Positions 1 to 9,648 are shown, numbered from the stretch's first letter. The stretch is DNA of 64,000 bases from an uncultured Bacteroidia bacterium (GCA_903850335.1 CAINLJ010000271.1:1-64000), one strand, 5' to 3'. Notes: generated from the sequence alone by a model not told the origin. Translations and numbers: made by a program.

Positions 1-39
1 ATCTATTTATTATAAATAATATTATATATCTATTTTGAA

Positions 40-1728
40 CTACCTTTTCATGAACTTTCCTGAACCTGCATCTTCTCCTGCACGAATTGTATAAATATAG
101 GTTCCAGGTGAAATTGTCGACAAATTTACCTGCACCGTTGTATTTCCTGTTCCTGGTTGCTGCTTTGTCTGAAGGAGCATTTCGCCAATTAAGTTGTAAA
201 CACGGACAAACACAGTTGAATTTGATTGTCTGGGGATACTGATTATCAATGATTCAGTAACCGGATTCTTCAAAAGCTTAAATTGATTATTTTGTATAAT
301 TGACTGTTGTGGACTGGTGGCTAATAATTCATATTCTGCCTCGTACGCTCCAATGTCAGATTTGGGTCCAAAAGGTCTTGGATTTCCTGCGAAGTCAAAA
401 GTGATTGTCTTATCAATTTCAGCATGATCAATCAACGGAGATCCATAAACCGGAATAAAATCTTCGGCTGTTTCCATGTTTGTCGAGGTAAAACCGGCAG
501 AATTAGCATTTCGTGCCAGATAGTTATTCTGAATAAGTACCTCACTGGCAGAGTTCTGGAGCATAATGTATGAATCTGTTCCTTTAAAGCTTGTATTTCC
601 ACTTTGATAATAATCAAAATTGCCCGGATTTATGATCACATTAGATGAAACGAGATTGTTTTTACTTTTAATGCTTGAGAAACGTATACCATCCGATTTT
701 GGATTTATAATATCATTGTGTTGAATGCTTAGTGTTGAGTCAGTTCCAACACCAAACTCAGCAATAAAGATCCCGTGTTTCATCTGTGAGACATCACCTG
801 GAGCAAAACTTATCCCGGCATCAACAATAATATTATTGAAGATTCTGCAACCTCCAAGGCCATGACATTCAATACCACATCCTTTTCCCTGACTTATAAA
901 ATTATTATAGCAATCACATTTGGTACCACCGCCAATCAGTATTCCGGACATCTGATTTGAAGTCTCAGACTGGCTGTCGTACAAGACAGTATTACTATAG
1001 ATCTGACAATTTTGATAGGCACAGCTTACCTGAATTCCATCCCAGGCAGAGTTCTTAACTGTGTTGTTATAAATCTTTACTCCATCCAAAAATCCAGGTA
1101 AAAGGAGCTGATTTTTCCCATTGCATTGTACTGTCTGACCCTCAAAAAATGAACTGCCAACATAGATTCCCTCATTTCCTGTATTTGAGATATAATTATC
1201 ATGAATGACAGTATTAAACTGGGTAAAAGTACCTCTTACTGAAGCAAGTGTACAATCGGGATCTGTTTTAGCGTAAAGACCCCCGATAGAAGTATTCTCT
1301 ATAGATATATGATCGATTTCGAAATCAGAACTTAAATCACCAATTCCTAATCCGGCACCATTTGCCACCCGTTTAATCTGAAATCCATAGGTTTGGTTTG
1401 GATCGCCTGACCCGGTAAATTTTATAAAACGGCAGTTTTGAATAGAAATACCATAATAATTGTCTGTATCAATGATTATAGGTCCCTGAGTATTCATCAT
1501 CACAATAGGTCTGCCATTTTCCCCCTTAAAATTTTTGATCAGCAGATGATCGCGGTTACCACCTGTGAAAAGTAGCGTATCACCCGGTTTAATATTCTGA
1601 TAGAGGGTATCTTTGGCATCAATTTGTAACTTGTCTGGTTCAAACCTGTACACTGACTTCTGGCCTGATACCACCTTAATGGTAAACATAACTATCAAAC
1701 AAAAAACCAGTATAAAACTCCTTTTCAT
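40..1728 (-). CDS. Secreted right-handed parallel beta-helix protein with T9SS sorting domain
   Basis: A signal peptide (about residues 1-22, ending VVSGQ) is followed by about 440 residues rich in short N-[NT]-x-[IV] turns (for example FNNIIVD, YNNTVK, IQHNDI), as in parallel beta-helix (pectate-lyase-like) proteins. The last ~80 residues look like a type A T9SS C-terminal domain: LKNPVTESLIIS, VRVYNLIGEML, LSTISPGTYIYTIRAG and a basic KFMKR end. It should therefore be exported by the Sec system, cross the outer membrane by type IX secretion and end at the surface or outside. Beta-helix proteins in EPS loci are often lyases or epimerases, but no catalytic residues can be assigned here. It is the last gene of the EPS locus, 16 bases after the GT2 gene. 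Confidence 0.8.
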   Translation of the reverse strand: MKRSFILVFCLIVMFTIKVVSGQKSVYRFEPDKLQIDAKDTLYQNIKPGDTLLFTGGNRDHLLIKNFKGENGRPIVMMNTQGPIIIDTDNYYGISIQNCRFIKFTGSGDPNQTYGFQIKRVANGAGLGIGDLSSDFEIDHISIENTSIGGLYAKTDPDCTLASVRGTFTQFNTVIHDNYISNTGNEGIYVGSSFFEGQTVQCNGKNQLLLPGFLDGVKIYNNTVKNSAWDGIQVSCAYQNCQIYSNTVLYDSQSETSNQMSGILIGGGTKCDCYNNFISQGKGCGIECHGLGGCRIFNNIIVDAGISFAPGDVSQMKHGIFIAEFGVGTDSTLSIQHNDIINPKSDGIRFSSIKSKNNLVSSNVIINPGNFDYYQSGNTSFKGTDSYIMLQNSASEVLIQNNYLARNANSAGFTSTNMETAEDFIPVYGSPLIDHAEIDKTITFDFAGNPRPFGPKSDIGAYEAEYELLATSPQQSIIQNNQFKLLKNPVTESLIISIPRQSNSTVFVRVYNLIGEMLLQTKQQPGTGNTTVQVNLSTISPGTYIYTIRAGEDAGSGKFMKR

Positions 1729-1744
1729 GAATTATTGATTGAAT

Positions 1745-2935
1745 CTATTTTCCACGCTTGGCACGTTCCCAGTTTACAGATTGCGAACCTTTTAAATACC
1801 TTTTGAAACCCAGAAAAACCGATAAGTTCATTATAAAAAAGTAATAAGGAACAAATAACAGTTTTATCCTGATCGATTTGTTTTCGAGATACCATCCCAG
1901 TAAAGCACTTAAATAAAATAATAACTGCAGCCATAAAAGGATACTGTAAAAACCTAATTCCAGAATTCCTTCATCGGCCGCCAATATTGTTCCTGTGGGT
2001 ATGAGAAACAATAAAGCCAGCGGCGCTAGTGTCCAGCGCAGAACCCTGTGCGAAATATACTGAAAGGATAAAGTCCCGAATTTGAAAAAATTCAGGAGTG
2101 ATCTCAGCCTGACAACAGATTGAATTCCTCCTGCAGAAATTCTTATCTTTCGTTTAAGTTCCTCTTTAACATTTGCTGATGCATTTTCAATTGCATAAGC
2201 CTCAGGATCATATTGAATTGTATAACCTTTCTGCGCTACTCTTAGTGAAATAATGAAATCATCAAGCAGCGTATCTTTTTCTACCTCCTCGTAAAGTTCT
2301 GTTCGAATAGCAAATAACTCACCCGCTGCACCTACCACAGAATATAGTTCAGCATCCCATTTCTTCAGAGCCGATTCATACTTCCAGTAAAGTCCTTCAC
2401 CTGCCCCTGCAGCACTATCCTTATCCTTTCCGAATATTCGTTTTTCGCCCGAAACACATCCGACCTTAGGATCGCTGAATAAGTTAACAATCCTGCGTAT
2501 TGACTCTTTTCCTAACATTGTATTTGCATCACAGAATACAACGATTGGTGATTTAACAAGCTTAATACCTCGGTTCATAGCCCCTATTTTCCCATTTCGT
2601 TGTGGCTGATGATGTACTTCTACACCTTCAAATGCCTTCAATACTTCAGGCGTTCCATCGTCTGACCCATCTGTAACCCAAACCATGTGCAACTTTTCAG
2701 CCGGGTAATCCAGTTCACGAGAGTTTTTTATCTTGTCGGCGACAAAATCTTTTTCATTATATGCGGCAATAAATAATGTAACGTCAGGTTCATAACCGAA
2801 ATCAATCTTTTTTCTCCGCGAAATTCCTGTTAATCTCTTTATAATGACCAAAAAATAAAGAATTATTCCATATCCAATGTAGGCATAAAAAACAAGGGAA
2901 AGCAAAAACCAAAAAATAAATTTCAGAGGTATCAT
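1745..2935 (-). CDS. Membrane glycosyltransferase family 2
   Basis: One N-terminal membrane helix (about residues 5-32) precedes a GT-A domain with an opening strand VTLFIAAYNEKDFV, a DGSDDGT loop and a metal-binding FCDANTM (DxN) motif. A later acceptor/base region reads LLDDFIISLRVAQKGY. Three or four hydrophobic segments close the protein (about residues 290-375). This layout is typical of Bacteroidetes membrane GT2 enzymes that add a sugar to a lipid-linked or growing glycan at the inner face of the membrane. A QxxRW motif is absent, which argues against a processive synthase. The sugar donor cannot be told from the sequence. It lies 12 bases after the phosphopantetheinyl transferase gene in the EPS locus. 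Confidence 0.85.
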   Translation of the reverse strand: MIPLKFIFWFLLSLVFYAYIGYGIILYFLVIIKRLTGISRRKKIDFGYEPDVTLFIAAYNEKDFVADKIKNSRELDYPAEKLHMVWVTDGSDDGTPEVLKAFEGVEVHHQPQRNGKIGAMNRGIKLVKSPIVVFCDANTMLGKESIRRIVNLFSDPKVGCVSGEKRIFGKDKDSAAGAGEGLYWKYESALKKWDAELYSVVGAAGELFAIRTELYEEVEKDTLLDDFIISLRVAQKGYTIQYDPEAYAIENASANVKEELKRKIRISAGGIQSVVRLRSLLNFFKFGTLSFQYISHRVLRWTLAPLALLFLIPTGTILAADEGILELGFYSILLWLQLLFYLSALLGWYLENKSIRIKLLFVPYYFFIMNLSVFLGFKRYLKGSQSVNWERAKRGK

Positions 2936-2947
2936 ATTAATTCGGGA

Positions 2948-3706
2948 TTAAGGTTCTAGTAAATTTATTGTCTTATAAGTGAAATTTACATCTTTTTCAG
3001 CCGCAATAGTAACTATATAGTCTTCAAGAACAATGAATGTACTCAAAAAGTAATTTTTGTTTCCGAAAGCCGGTAACAGATTTTCGGAATTACAAAAGTT
3101 TTTATCTCTAAAAACTTCAATATCAAGATTTTCCCCAATTCCTGTGCCCAAAGTTTTAAGAATTGCTTCTTTTCTGGTCCATAAGATGTAAAATGTCTTT
3201 CGCGGATCTGGTTCAACGGCTTTTAAATATCTGGATTCTTTTTCCGAAAACTGTGTATTAACGATCAGATCGAAGTCAAACTCAGGGTCAATCCTTTCAA
3301 TATCTATTCCAACCTCTGATTGATCTGAAAATGCCAATGCAGACAACCCTGAACTATGGGAAAGATTAAAATGAATATCCCTGGAGTTCATTTGAACCGA
3401 AGGCTTTCCAAAAAAATTTGTTTTAAATTCTATTGAAGTGGGTTCCGTTTCAAAATGGTTTCCAAGAATTATACGAAGGATAGCGTGTGTTACAATATAA
3501 CTGTTACGATCGCGCAGAAATCTGAATCGTGAAGCTACCTCTCTCTCAGATTCCGTCAATATCCTGTTATACGCCAAGACTTCATCCTCAGAAAACTGGT
3601 CGGTATTAACAAAAAAGATAACAGATTCTTCTATTTGATTAAAATTTGGGTTACTTAAAGGACTAAATTTAATAGCCTGATGAAATTTCGTTTGGATTTT
3701 CACCAA
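2948..3706 (-). CDS. 4'-phosphopantetheinyl transferase, Sfp type
   Basis: The enzyme transfers 4'-phosphopantetheine from CoA to the serine of a carrier domain. Family motifs are visible: FNLSHSSGLSALAF (substrate contact), VGIDIERI (the Mg-binding D-x-E) and FYILWTRKEAILKTLGTGI (the W-x-x-K-E-A motif). The length of 252 residues fits the two-domain Sfp type used for NRPS/PKS carriers and not the short AcpS type. The gene follows the NRPS gene after 50 bases, so the obvious partner is the T domain near residue 812 of that protein. An additional role on other carriers in the cell is possible. Function is well supported; the partner is an inference from position. Confidence 0.93.
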   Translation of the reverse strand: MVKIQTKFHQAIKFSPLSNPNFNQIEESVIFFVNTDQFSEDEVLAYNRILTESEREVASRFRFLRDRNSYIVTHAILRIILGNHFETEPTSIEFKTNFFGKPSVQMNSRDIHFNLSHSSGLSALAFSDQSEVGIDIERIDPEFDFDLIVNTQFSEKESRYLKAVEPDPRKTFYILWTRKEAILKTLGTGIGENLDIEVFRDKNFCNSENLLPAFGNKNYFLSTFIVLEDYIVTIAAEKDVNFTYKTINLLEP

Positions 3707-3756
3707 TAAAAAAATTTGTTATTCAAAATGATCTTAGGAAAATGATAATTAGTCCT

Positions 3757-6700
3757 TTAATATTCCCTTTCGTCCAGGCACTTTTGAAGCACGCTGGCAA
3801 ACTGTTCATCGTTGGGCGGTGCAAAAATTCGCGAATGTTCACCCGGAATATCGTGAATTACTAATTCCTTTACATACTCACCCCATCCGTATCTTGCAGG
3901 ATCTTTAATATAGAAAGTCTGGTTCATTGCCTTAAAAAGGGTTAACTTCCCCGGGTAAGGAGGTAAAACATACCTCTCCAATGCATAAAAGTTGGCACGG
4001 TGTACTTTATGGAGATATTTAGGCAATTCACTCTGTTTTCCTAATGAAACGCCATCTGGTTTAAGTTTATCATGGCTCTTGGTTATTTTCTTTATCTGAG
4101 TGGACACTTTAGTAACAAAAAAATCATACTTTTTATTTAACGGCATCTTCAGGAATGTGCCTAATACCCAGAATATCTGATTGATAAGCAGAATAAATCT
4201 CAGAAAATAACGTTTTAAAAACGGAATATGGTGATCTGAGGCGGCATCTTCGCTGACAGTGTCAAAGACTCCCAGGAAATTTACCTTATTTCCTGACTCG
4301 ACTAACTGACGTGCCATTTCGTATGCAAGTTGTCCGCCCATCGAAAAACCTGCCAGTGAATAAGAACCACTTTTATCTATCTCGAGTATTTCCGAAATAT
4401 AATAGGCTGCTATTTCTTCGAAAGAATCCAGAGGTTCATCTATACCATCCAGACCTTTTGCCTGAAGTCCAAAAACCGGCTGTTCGGGATCGAGATGGGC
4501 TACTACAGTAGTGTAAAGTAAAAGATTCAGCCCCGCACTATGAACCAGATAGAGTGGTTTCTTAGTCCCCTTAGGCCTGATAGGAACTAAAGAACCCCAG
4601 GTTACACGTTCGGATTTTTGGTCTATCACTTGCGCCATATCACGAATTGTGCTGTTATTAAACAGTATTGCCAGTGGTAGTCTCTTACCTAATTCCTTCT
4701 CTATTTTTACCATAAGCGTAACTGCTACCAACGAATGACCACCAATCTCGAAGAAGTCTTCGTCTGTTCCGATATTATTTATTTTAAGAACAGAAGACCA
4801 TATTTCTGCAAGTTTCTTTTCTGTTTCCGTTTGTGGTGCAATAAATGGCTTTACTTGAATGGAAGCCGCGTCAACCGGAGAGGGTAAGACCTTACGATCA
4901 ATTTTCCCATTTGGCGTTACAGGGAACTGCCTTAAGAATACGAAGGCAGCCGGAACCATATAATCAGGAATTTTTGATTTCAGGAATTGCCGAAGTTCCA
5001 CTATATCAACTTCTTTATCATCATCCTTAATAATATACCCGACTAGCTTTTTATCTCCCGGAGTATCTTCTCTAACAATTACAACGTTGTTTTTGATTGA
5101 ATTGAATTGTGAAATAGCCGACTCTATTTCTCCAAGCTCAATGCGGAAGCCTCTGATTTTGACTTGTGTATCCAGCCGGTTAAGAAAGACCATATTCCCA
5201 TCGTTGAAATACTGTACCAGGTCACCTGTCTTATATATCTTCTCATCCGGTGATTTTCCAAATGGATTTACAATAAACCGCTCATCAGTCATGTTGGGAA
5301 GATTCAAATATCCCGGGGAAATACCGTCACCTCCAATCCAAAGTTCCCCTGGTATGCCAATGGGAACAGGTACAAGCTTTTTATTGAGTATGTACACAAC
5401 AGTATTGTCAACAGGCCGGCCAATTGGCACGTAACCTTCACCAATTGTGTCATCCATTGTGTTATTGCGTACAACAGAATAGATTGCCGTTTCAGTAGGT
5501 CCGTAAGAATTCCAAATCCCTGCGCAGCGAGGGAGGATATGCCGCACGAGTTCCTTGGAGAGAGCCTCACCGCCAATGATGAGTTTCAGATCTGCTTTCC
5601 CCTTCCAGTCATTGATCATCAGCATTTTAAATGTAACCGGTGTAGCCTGAAATACGGTTGCCTTGCACTCTATCATCTTTTCGGTAAGCATATTCATGTC
5701 AGTTGCCGTTTCCTGCGTTGCAATTACAAGTTTGGCACCAATAAACAGGGGCATATACATTTCGAGTTCAGCGATGTCGAACGATATAGTTGTTACTGCC
5801 AAAAGGATATCCTGTTGAGTGAAGCTTAGTAACTTAGTCATGGAATTAACCAGGTTTACAACTGCATGCTGATTTACCGGTACTCCTTTGGGTTTACCTG
5901 TTGAACCCGATGTATAAAGGATATAAGCAGGTTTGGAAGCATCACCCAGGGAGAGATTTTCGGAGGACTCATTGTTGTATTCCGAACGTTTATCAATGAA
6001 AACTACCTTTGCATTTGATTCCGGTACAGCCTCAATCAGGGATTCCTGAGTTATGATTATCACTGGTTTAGCATCATCAACAATCAGGAAAAGTCGTGCT
6101 TTGGGATAAATAGGATCAAGGGGAAGATAGGTCGCACCGGTTTTAGAAATAGCAAGCAAACCAGTAATCATATCGAAACCGCGTTCTACAAAAAGTGCTA
6201 CATATTTATCTTCATGAGCTCCCTGTGAAATCAGGTAGTTTGCTAGCTGGTTAGCGGATGTGTTTAATTCAGCATATGTAATTTGTTTACCTTCAAACTC
6301 TACTGCAATCGCATCAGGTGTCCGTTCTACCTGCTCTTCAAACCTGTGATGGATACATTTGTCCTTGGGTAAATCGGTCTGTGTGGCATTCCAGACATTT
6401 AAAATCAGGTCTTCTTCCTCGCGGGTTAGAAGGGGAACCTTCAGAACAGGCATTAAAGCGTCTCCGGAAATTGCAGAAAGTATTGTGTTATAATGACCAC
6501 CCAGTCTCGCAATTGATTCGTGAGCAAATAGTTCGCTGTTGTATATCACCTTACACTCCAGAGAATTGGTCCCCTTGCAAATTTGCAAATACAAATCCGG
6601 TCCGAATTCTTTTTCGTACGGGGACGAATTTTCATCAAAGCCGGCTACAAAGCCAAAAAGAACATTGAAAAGATCCGAAAGGTTACCTGTTTCAGTCTCT

Positions 6701-7170
6701 TTAATTTCCTTAATTATTTTTTCATCAAAAATCAGAAGATTATCAATTGCTGATTGAACTTTAGTTTTTAAGACTGATGCATTTTCTGAAAAGTTTGATT
6801 CATCAGCAAAAGAGAACCTGATCGGTGAATCTTTAATCGGACCTTCTGCTTCGCCATTTGATCCGGCACCTGAATATATGTCTGAACACAATCCAACAAC
6901 AAAGTCTTCCTGCGAAGAATATCGTAAAAGAAGAAGACCAAATGCAGTTAATAATATCGACTGCAAATCGCAATCCATACTTTTTTCAAGGTTGTCCAGA
7001 TTCTCGGTCAATTTCTGATTTAGAGAAAATAGATGCTCTGCTGGTGCAAATTTTTGAATTTGAGAACGGCTGTAATCGGTTGGAATCTGAACCAGATTTG
7101 GTGCACCTGACAATTCTTTCTTCCAATAATCAATTTTAACTTTAATGTTCTCTGAATGTTGGTTTTGCAT
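3757..7170 (-). CDS. Single-module NRPS: partial C domain, A, T and TE domains
   Basis: Residues 1-250 resemble only the C-terminal half of a condensation domain (DYWKKELSGAP near the start, then LLRYSSQEDFVVG); the HHxxxDG catalytic motif is absent. The adenylation domain (about 265-765) is complete: TGATYLPLDPIYP, YILYTSGSTGKPKGV (~412), NSYGPTETAI (~555), YKTGDL, RGFRIELGEIE (~673) and PNGKIDRK (~755). The carrier domain has FFEIGGHSL with the pantetheine serine near 812. The thioesterase has nucleophile motif GFSMGG (~942), an Asp in FDTVSED and a His in PGEHSRIF (~1110). By eye, the specificity residues read DILQIGSIYK, closest to glycine-type codes. It lies inside the EPS locus beside its likely activating PPTase. 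Product is unknown: an aminoacyl substituent on the glycan is inferred, a free small peptide is the alternative. Confidence 0.92.
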   Translation of the reverse strand: MQNQHSENIKVKIDYWKKELSGAPNLVQIPTDYSRSQIQKFAPAEHLFSLNQKLTENLDNLEKSMDCDLQSILLTAFGLLLLRYSSQEDFVVGLCSDIYSGAGSNGEAEGPIKDSPIRFSFADESNFSENASVLKTKVQSAIDNLLIFDEKIIKEIKETETGNLSDLFNVLFGFVAGFDENSSPYEKEFGPDLYLQICKGTNSLECKVIYNSELFAHESIARLGGHYNTILSAISGDALMPVLKVPLLTREEEDLILNVWNATQTDLPKDKCIHHRFEEQVERTPDAIAVEFEGKQITYAELNTSANQLANYLISQGAHEDKYVALFVERGFDMITGLLAISKTGATYLPLDPIYPKARLFLIVDDAKPVIIITQESLIEAVPESNAKVVFIDKRSEYNNESSENLSLGDASKPAYILYTSGSTGKPKGVPVNQHAVVNLVNSMTKLLSFTQQDILLAVTTISFDIAELEMYMPLFIGAKLVIATQETATDMNMLTEKMIECKATVFQATPVTFKMLMINDWKGKADLKLIIGGEALSKELVRHILPRCAGIWNSYGPTETAIYSVVRNNTMDDTIGEGYVPIGRPVDNTVVYILNKKLVPVPIGIPGELWIGGDGISPGYLNLPNMTDERFIVNPFGKSPDEKIYKTGDLVQYFNDGNMVFLNRLDTQVKIRGFRIELGEIESAISQFNSIKNNVVIVREDTPGDKKLVGYIIKDDDKEVDIVELRQFLKSKIPDYMVPAAFVFLRQFPVTPNGKIDRKVLPSPVDAASIQVKPFIAPQTETEKKLAEIWSSVLKINNIGTDEDFFEIGGHSLVAVTLMVKIEKELGKRLPLAILFNNSTIRDMAQVIDQKSERVTWGSLVPIRPKGTKKPLYLVHSAGLNLLLYTTVVAHLDPEQPVFGLQAKGLDGIDEPLDSFEEIAAYYISEILEIDKSGSYSLAGFSMGGQLAYEMARQLVESGNKVNFLGVFDTVSEDAASDHHIPFLKRYFLRFILLINQIFWVLGTFLKMPLNKKYDFFVTKVSTQIKKITKSHDKLKPDGVSLGKQSELPKYLHKVHRANFYALERYVLPPYPGKLTLFKAMNQTFYIKDPARYGWGEYVKELVIHDIPGEHSRIFAPPNDEQFASVLQKCLDEREY

Positions 7171-7193
7171 ATCGTTTTGATTAAATTATTCCT

Positions 7194-8402
7194 TTATATG
7201 GCAGTGTTACTAAATGTTACTTTCTCAATAGCTCTGGAAATCTCCAGCACATTATTTTCCCATGTATGTTCTTTCGCAAATTTTTCCCGTTCCAAACATA
7301 TCTCTGTATTATCCTCCTGTAGAGCTTTTTCAATACAGTCAATATAATCTTCACGGCTTTCTGCAAGATACGTATAATTTGCAAATACACTCATAGCTTC
7401 AGTTTTTGTTGCAACTGTAGGTTTACCCATTGCAAGATATTCATCGATTTTCCTGGGATAGTTTCCGATTGTTACAGGACTAAGCACCTGAGGATTGATC
7501 GTAACATCAAATTGTTTCAGGTAGGAGGGGAGTTCATTACCTTGCTTATTACCCAGGAAATAAACATTACTGAGATGATGTAACTTGCTGTTTTTGAATG
7601 CGTCATCCTCCGGTCCTACAAGTACGAGGCTCCATTGGGGGCGATTCTCTGCAATGTATTCCAAGACTTTAATATCCAGTCGTAAGGCTAAAAGTGCTCC
7701 AATATATCCTATGACCGGTTTGGGGATATTTCTGATATCGTCAGGAATTGTTGATATCAGATGACTGTCGAATAAACTAACATCACATCCTTGTCCAACA
7801 TAAAATGAATTGGGATTAAACTTTTGAGCAAGCGAGGCCAAATAAGTAGAATTTGCAACAACCAGATCAGCTTTCTTCATGTGAAGGGCTTCAACTCTGA
7901 TGCCGTGTCTTTTCCAGTAAGGCATTTCGATCAGGTTATCACGGGTATAATATATGTAAGTTTCCGGTTTAAGGTATTCCTTCAGGTGAAAACTTCGGAA
8001 CATGTCACTGTCATTGAATATAAGATAGTTACTGAACCCAAGCTCATCGATGGCTAATTTTATCTGCCTGGCAAAACGTTTATTGTTTATCCTGTTCACC
8101 CAGTTAAATATCAGGGAAGATCGAATCCAGTTAATCGATTCAAGTACCGTTGCAGGATATAAATTCCATAGATTGGATGATATTTCAATAAGTTCAGATT
8201 TACCACTCTTTACTATCCTGACTCTTTTTTTAACTTTTTCTGAATTCCGTTGCTTAATCATCGTGATCCTGTCGAGAGGATAATTTACATAGAGTACACG
8301 GTTTTTTTTGGCAAATTCTTCTGCGATATTTTTACAGTTGCTTCCAATTTCAATATCCCAGGCCTGAATACCAACTACGATTATGTCACGGTTTGCTAAC
8401 AT
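7194..8402 (-). CDS. GT-B fold glycosyltransferase
   Basis: The protein is soluble and has the two-lobed layout of GT1/GT4-like enzymes related to the teichuronic-acid type. The N-lobe opens with IIVVGIQAWDIEIGSN. The C-lobe starts at PVIGYIGALLALRLD and holds a donor-binding region ending IDEYLAMGKPTVATKTEAM. No signal peptide or membrane segment is seen, so it probably works at the cytoplasmic face on a lipid-linked acceptor. It is 23 bases upstream of the NRPS and 51 bases downstream of the next glycosyltransferase, consistent with one transcript. Donor and linkage are not deducible. Confidence 0.82.
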   Translation of the reverse strand: MLANRDIIVVGIQAWDIEIGSNCKNIAEEFAKKNRVLYVNYPLDRITMIKQRNSEKVKKRVRIVKSGKSELIEISSNLWNLYPATVLESINWIRSSLIFNWVNRINNKRFARQIKLAIDELGFSNYLIFNDSDMFRSFHLKEYLKPETYIYYTRDNLIEMPYWKRHGIRVEALHMKKADLVVANSTYLASLAQKFNPNSFYVGQGCDVSLFDSHLISTIPDDIRNIPKPVIGYIGALLALRLDIKVLEYIAENRPQWSLVLVGPEDDAFKNSKLHHLSNVYFLGNKQGNELPSYLKQFDVTINPQVLSPVTIGNYPRKIDEYLAMGKPTVATKTEAMSVFANYTYLAESREDYIDCIEKALQEDNTEICLEREKFAKEHTWENNVLEISRAIEKVTFSNTAI

Positions 8403-8453
8403 TGAAAAAGATTTAATTTATGATATCCGATATTTGTGTGAATTGTAAGTTAA

Positions 8454-9611
8454 TCATTTATAGCCTGTTTTCTCAAGTTTTCCATAAATTGAGAGCACAT
8501 TTTCTGCCATCGACATCCATGAAAATTTTGAAGCCTGAACCAATCCTTTTTTTATAAGTGAAGTTTTCAAGTCATTATCTGACAGTATACGAATCATTGC
8601 TGCAGTGATTTCCTCCGGTTTGTAAGGATCTGTTATAAAGGCTGCATCACCTGCAACTTCCGGCATTGATGAAGTATTTGATGTGATTACAGGCACTCCG
8701 CATCCCATTGCCTCCAGCATAGGGATGCCAAAACTTTCCCGAAGTGAAGGGTACAGGAATACTTCGCATTGACAATATATAGCAGGCAAGTCGGTATTCA
8801 CTACGTAGCCTGTAAGTACAATTTTATCGAGCAATCCCAGATCGCCAATTTCATTCACCAGTTTTTCAAGTTCGTCCCTGTCGTAATCAAGCATCACCAG
8901 TTTGATGTCTGATCCGGTCTCAGTTAAGAAATCAGAGAACGCTTTGAGTACACCTTTTGTGTTTTTTTTCGGATCTGTATTACCAAGAAAAAAGAAATAA
9001 TGATCCGGCAGATGATATTTCTCTTTAACACGATTTAATTCTTCCTGATTAGAAACAATTTTAAAGTGCTCACTAACACCATTATATACTGCTTCTAATT
9101 TGGGATTTCCAGCCATGCCGAAAAATTCTCCAATCCTGTTTTTTTCGAAATTTGAAACTGTAATTATCTTTTTACTCATTTTGACAATCTTTGGAACAAA
9201 TATTTTCCGGTATAAATTGCCAAATTTTTGATATAACGTCCCACTACCTTTTAAAATTTTAAGGTAGCTGCTTTCCATATAAATAATATCGTGCAGTGTT
9301 ACCACCATTGGAATTTTGGTGAAGACAGGTGCTGTATTACTTGTACAATGCAGAATCTCACATCCTTCTTTTTTCGCCGCCCTGGGCAAGGCAAACTGTT
9401 CCCAAATAGGATAGAATCCTCCCTCAAGTCTTACGATCTTAAAATTCGCTGATTCTTCAATTACTAAATCGTCAGCGTCGGGTTTGACGAATATAAAATA
9501 TTCATTTTCCTTATCAATGATCTGCAGGTTTCGGATTAGTTCGAGTGCAACCATGTCCATACCATGCTTTTTCTTCCGGAATATGCGTTGTGCTTCAATT
9601 CCTATTTTCAT
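8454..9611 (-). CDS. Glycosyltransferase family 4
   Basis: This GT-B enzyme shows the usual GT4 signatures. The N-lobe begins MKIGIEAQRIFRKKKHGMD and contains MVVTLHDIIY. The C-lobe begins FFFLGNTDPKKN and has the nucleotide-sugar motif FLYPSLRESFGIPMLEAMGC (E-x7-E) followed by GVPVITSNTSSMPEVAGDAA. These features place it with retaining glycosyltransferases related to mannosyl- or rhamnosyltransferases of O-antigen and EPS clusters. It has no membrane segment. Family assignment is secure; the sugar is not. Confidence 0.9.
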   Translation of the reverse strand: MKIGIEAQRIFRKKKHGMDMVALELIRNLQIIDKENEYFIFVKPDADDLVIEESANFKIVRLEGGFYPIWEQFALPRAAKKEGCEILHCTSNTAPVFTKIPMVVTLHDIIYMESSYLKILKGSGTLYQKFGNLYRKIFVPKIVKMSKKIITVSNFEKNRIGEFFGMAGNPKLEAVYNGVSEHFKIVSNQEELNRVKEKYHLPDHYFFFLGNTDPKKNTKGVLKAFSDFLTETGSDIKLVMLDYDRDELEKLVNEIGDLGLLDKIVLTGYVVNTDLPAIYCQCEVFLYPSLRESFGIPMLEAMGCGVPVITSNTSSMPEVAGDAAFITDPYKPEEITAAMIRILSDNDLKTSLIKKGLVQASKFSWMSMAENVLSIYGKLEKTGYK

Positions 9612-9648
9612 CTGATTATTGTTTGTAATTAATATAAAATCAAGAATA

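Noticed and set aside
3757-7170. Start of a multimodular natural-product assembly line
   Set aside because: Only one A-T-TE module exists, flanked at once by glycosyltransferases and a PPTase; no further modules, transporters or tailoring enzymes of a peptide cluster are present.
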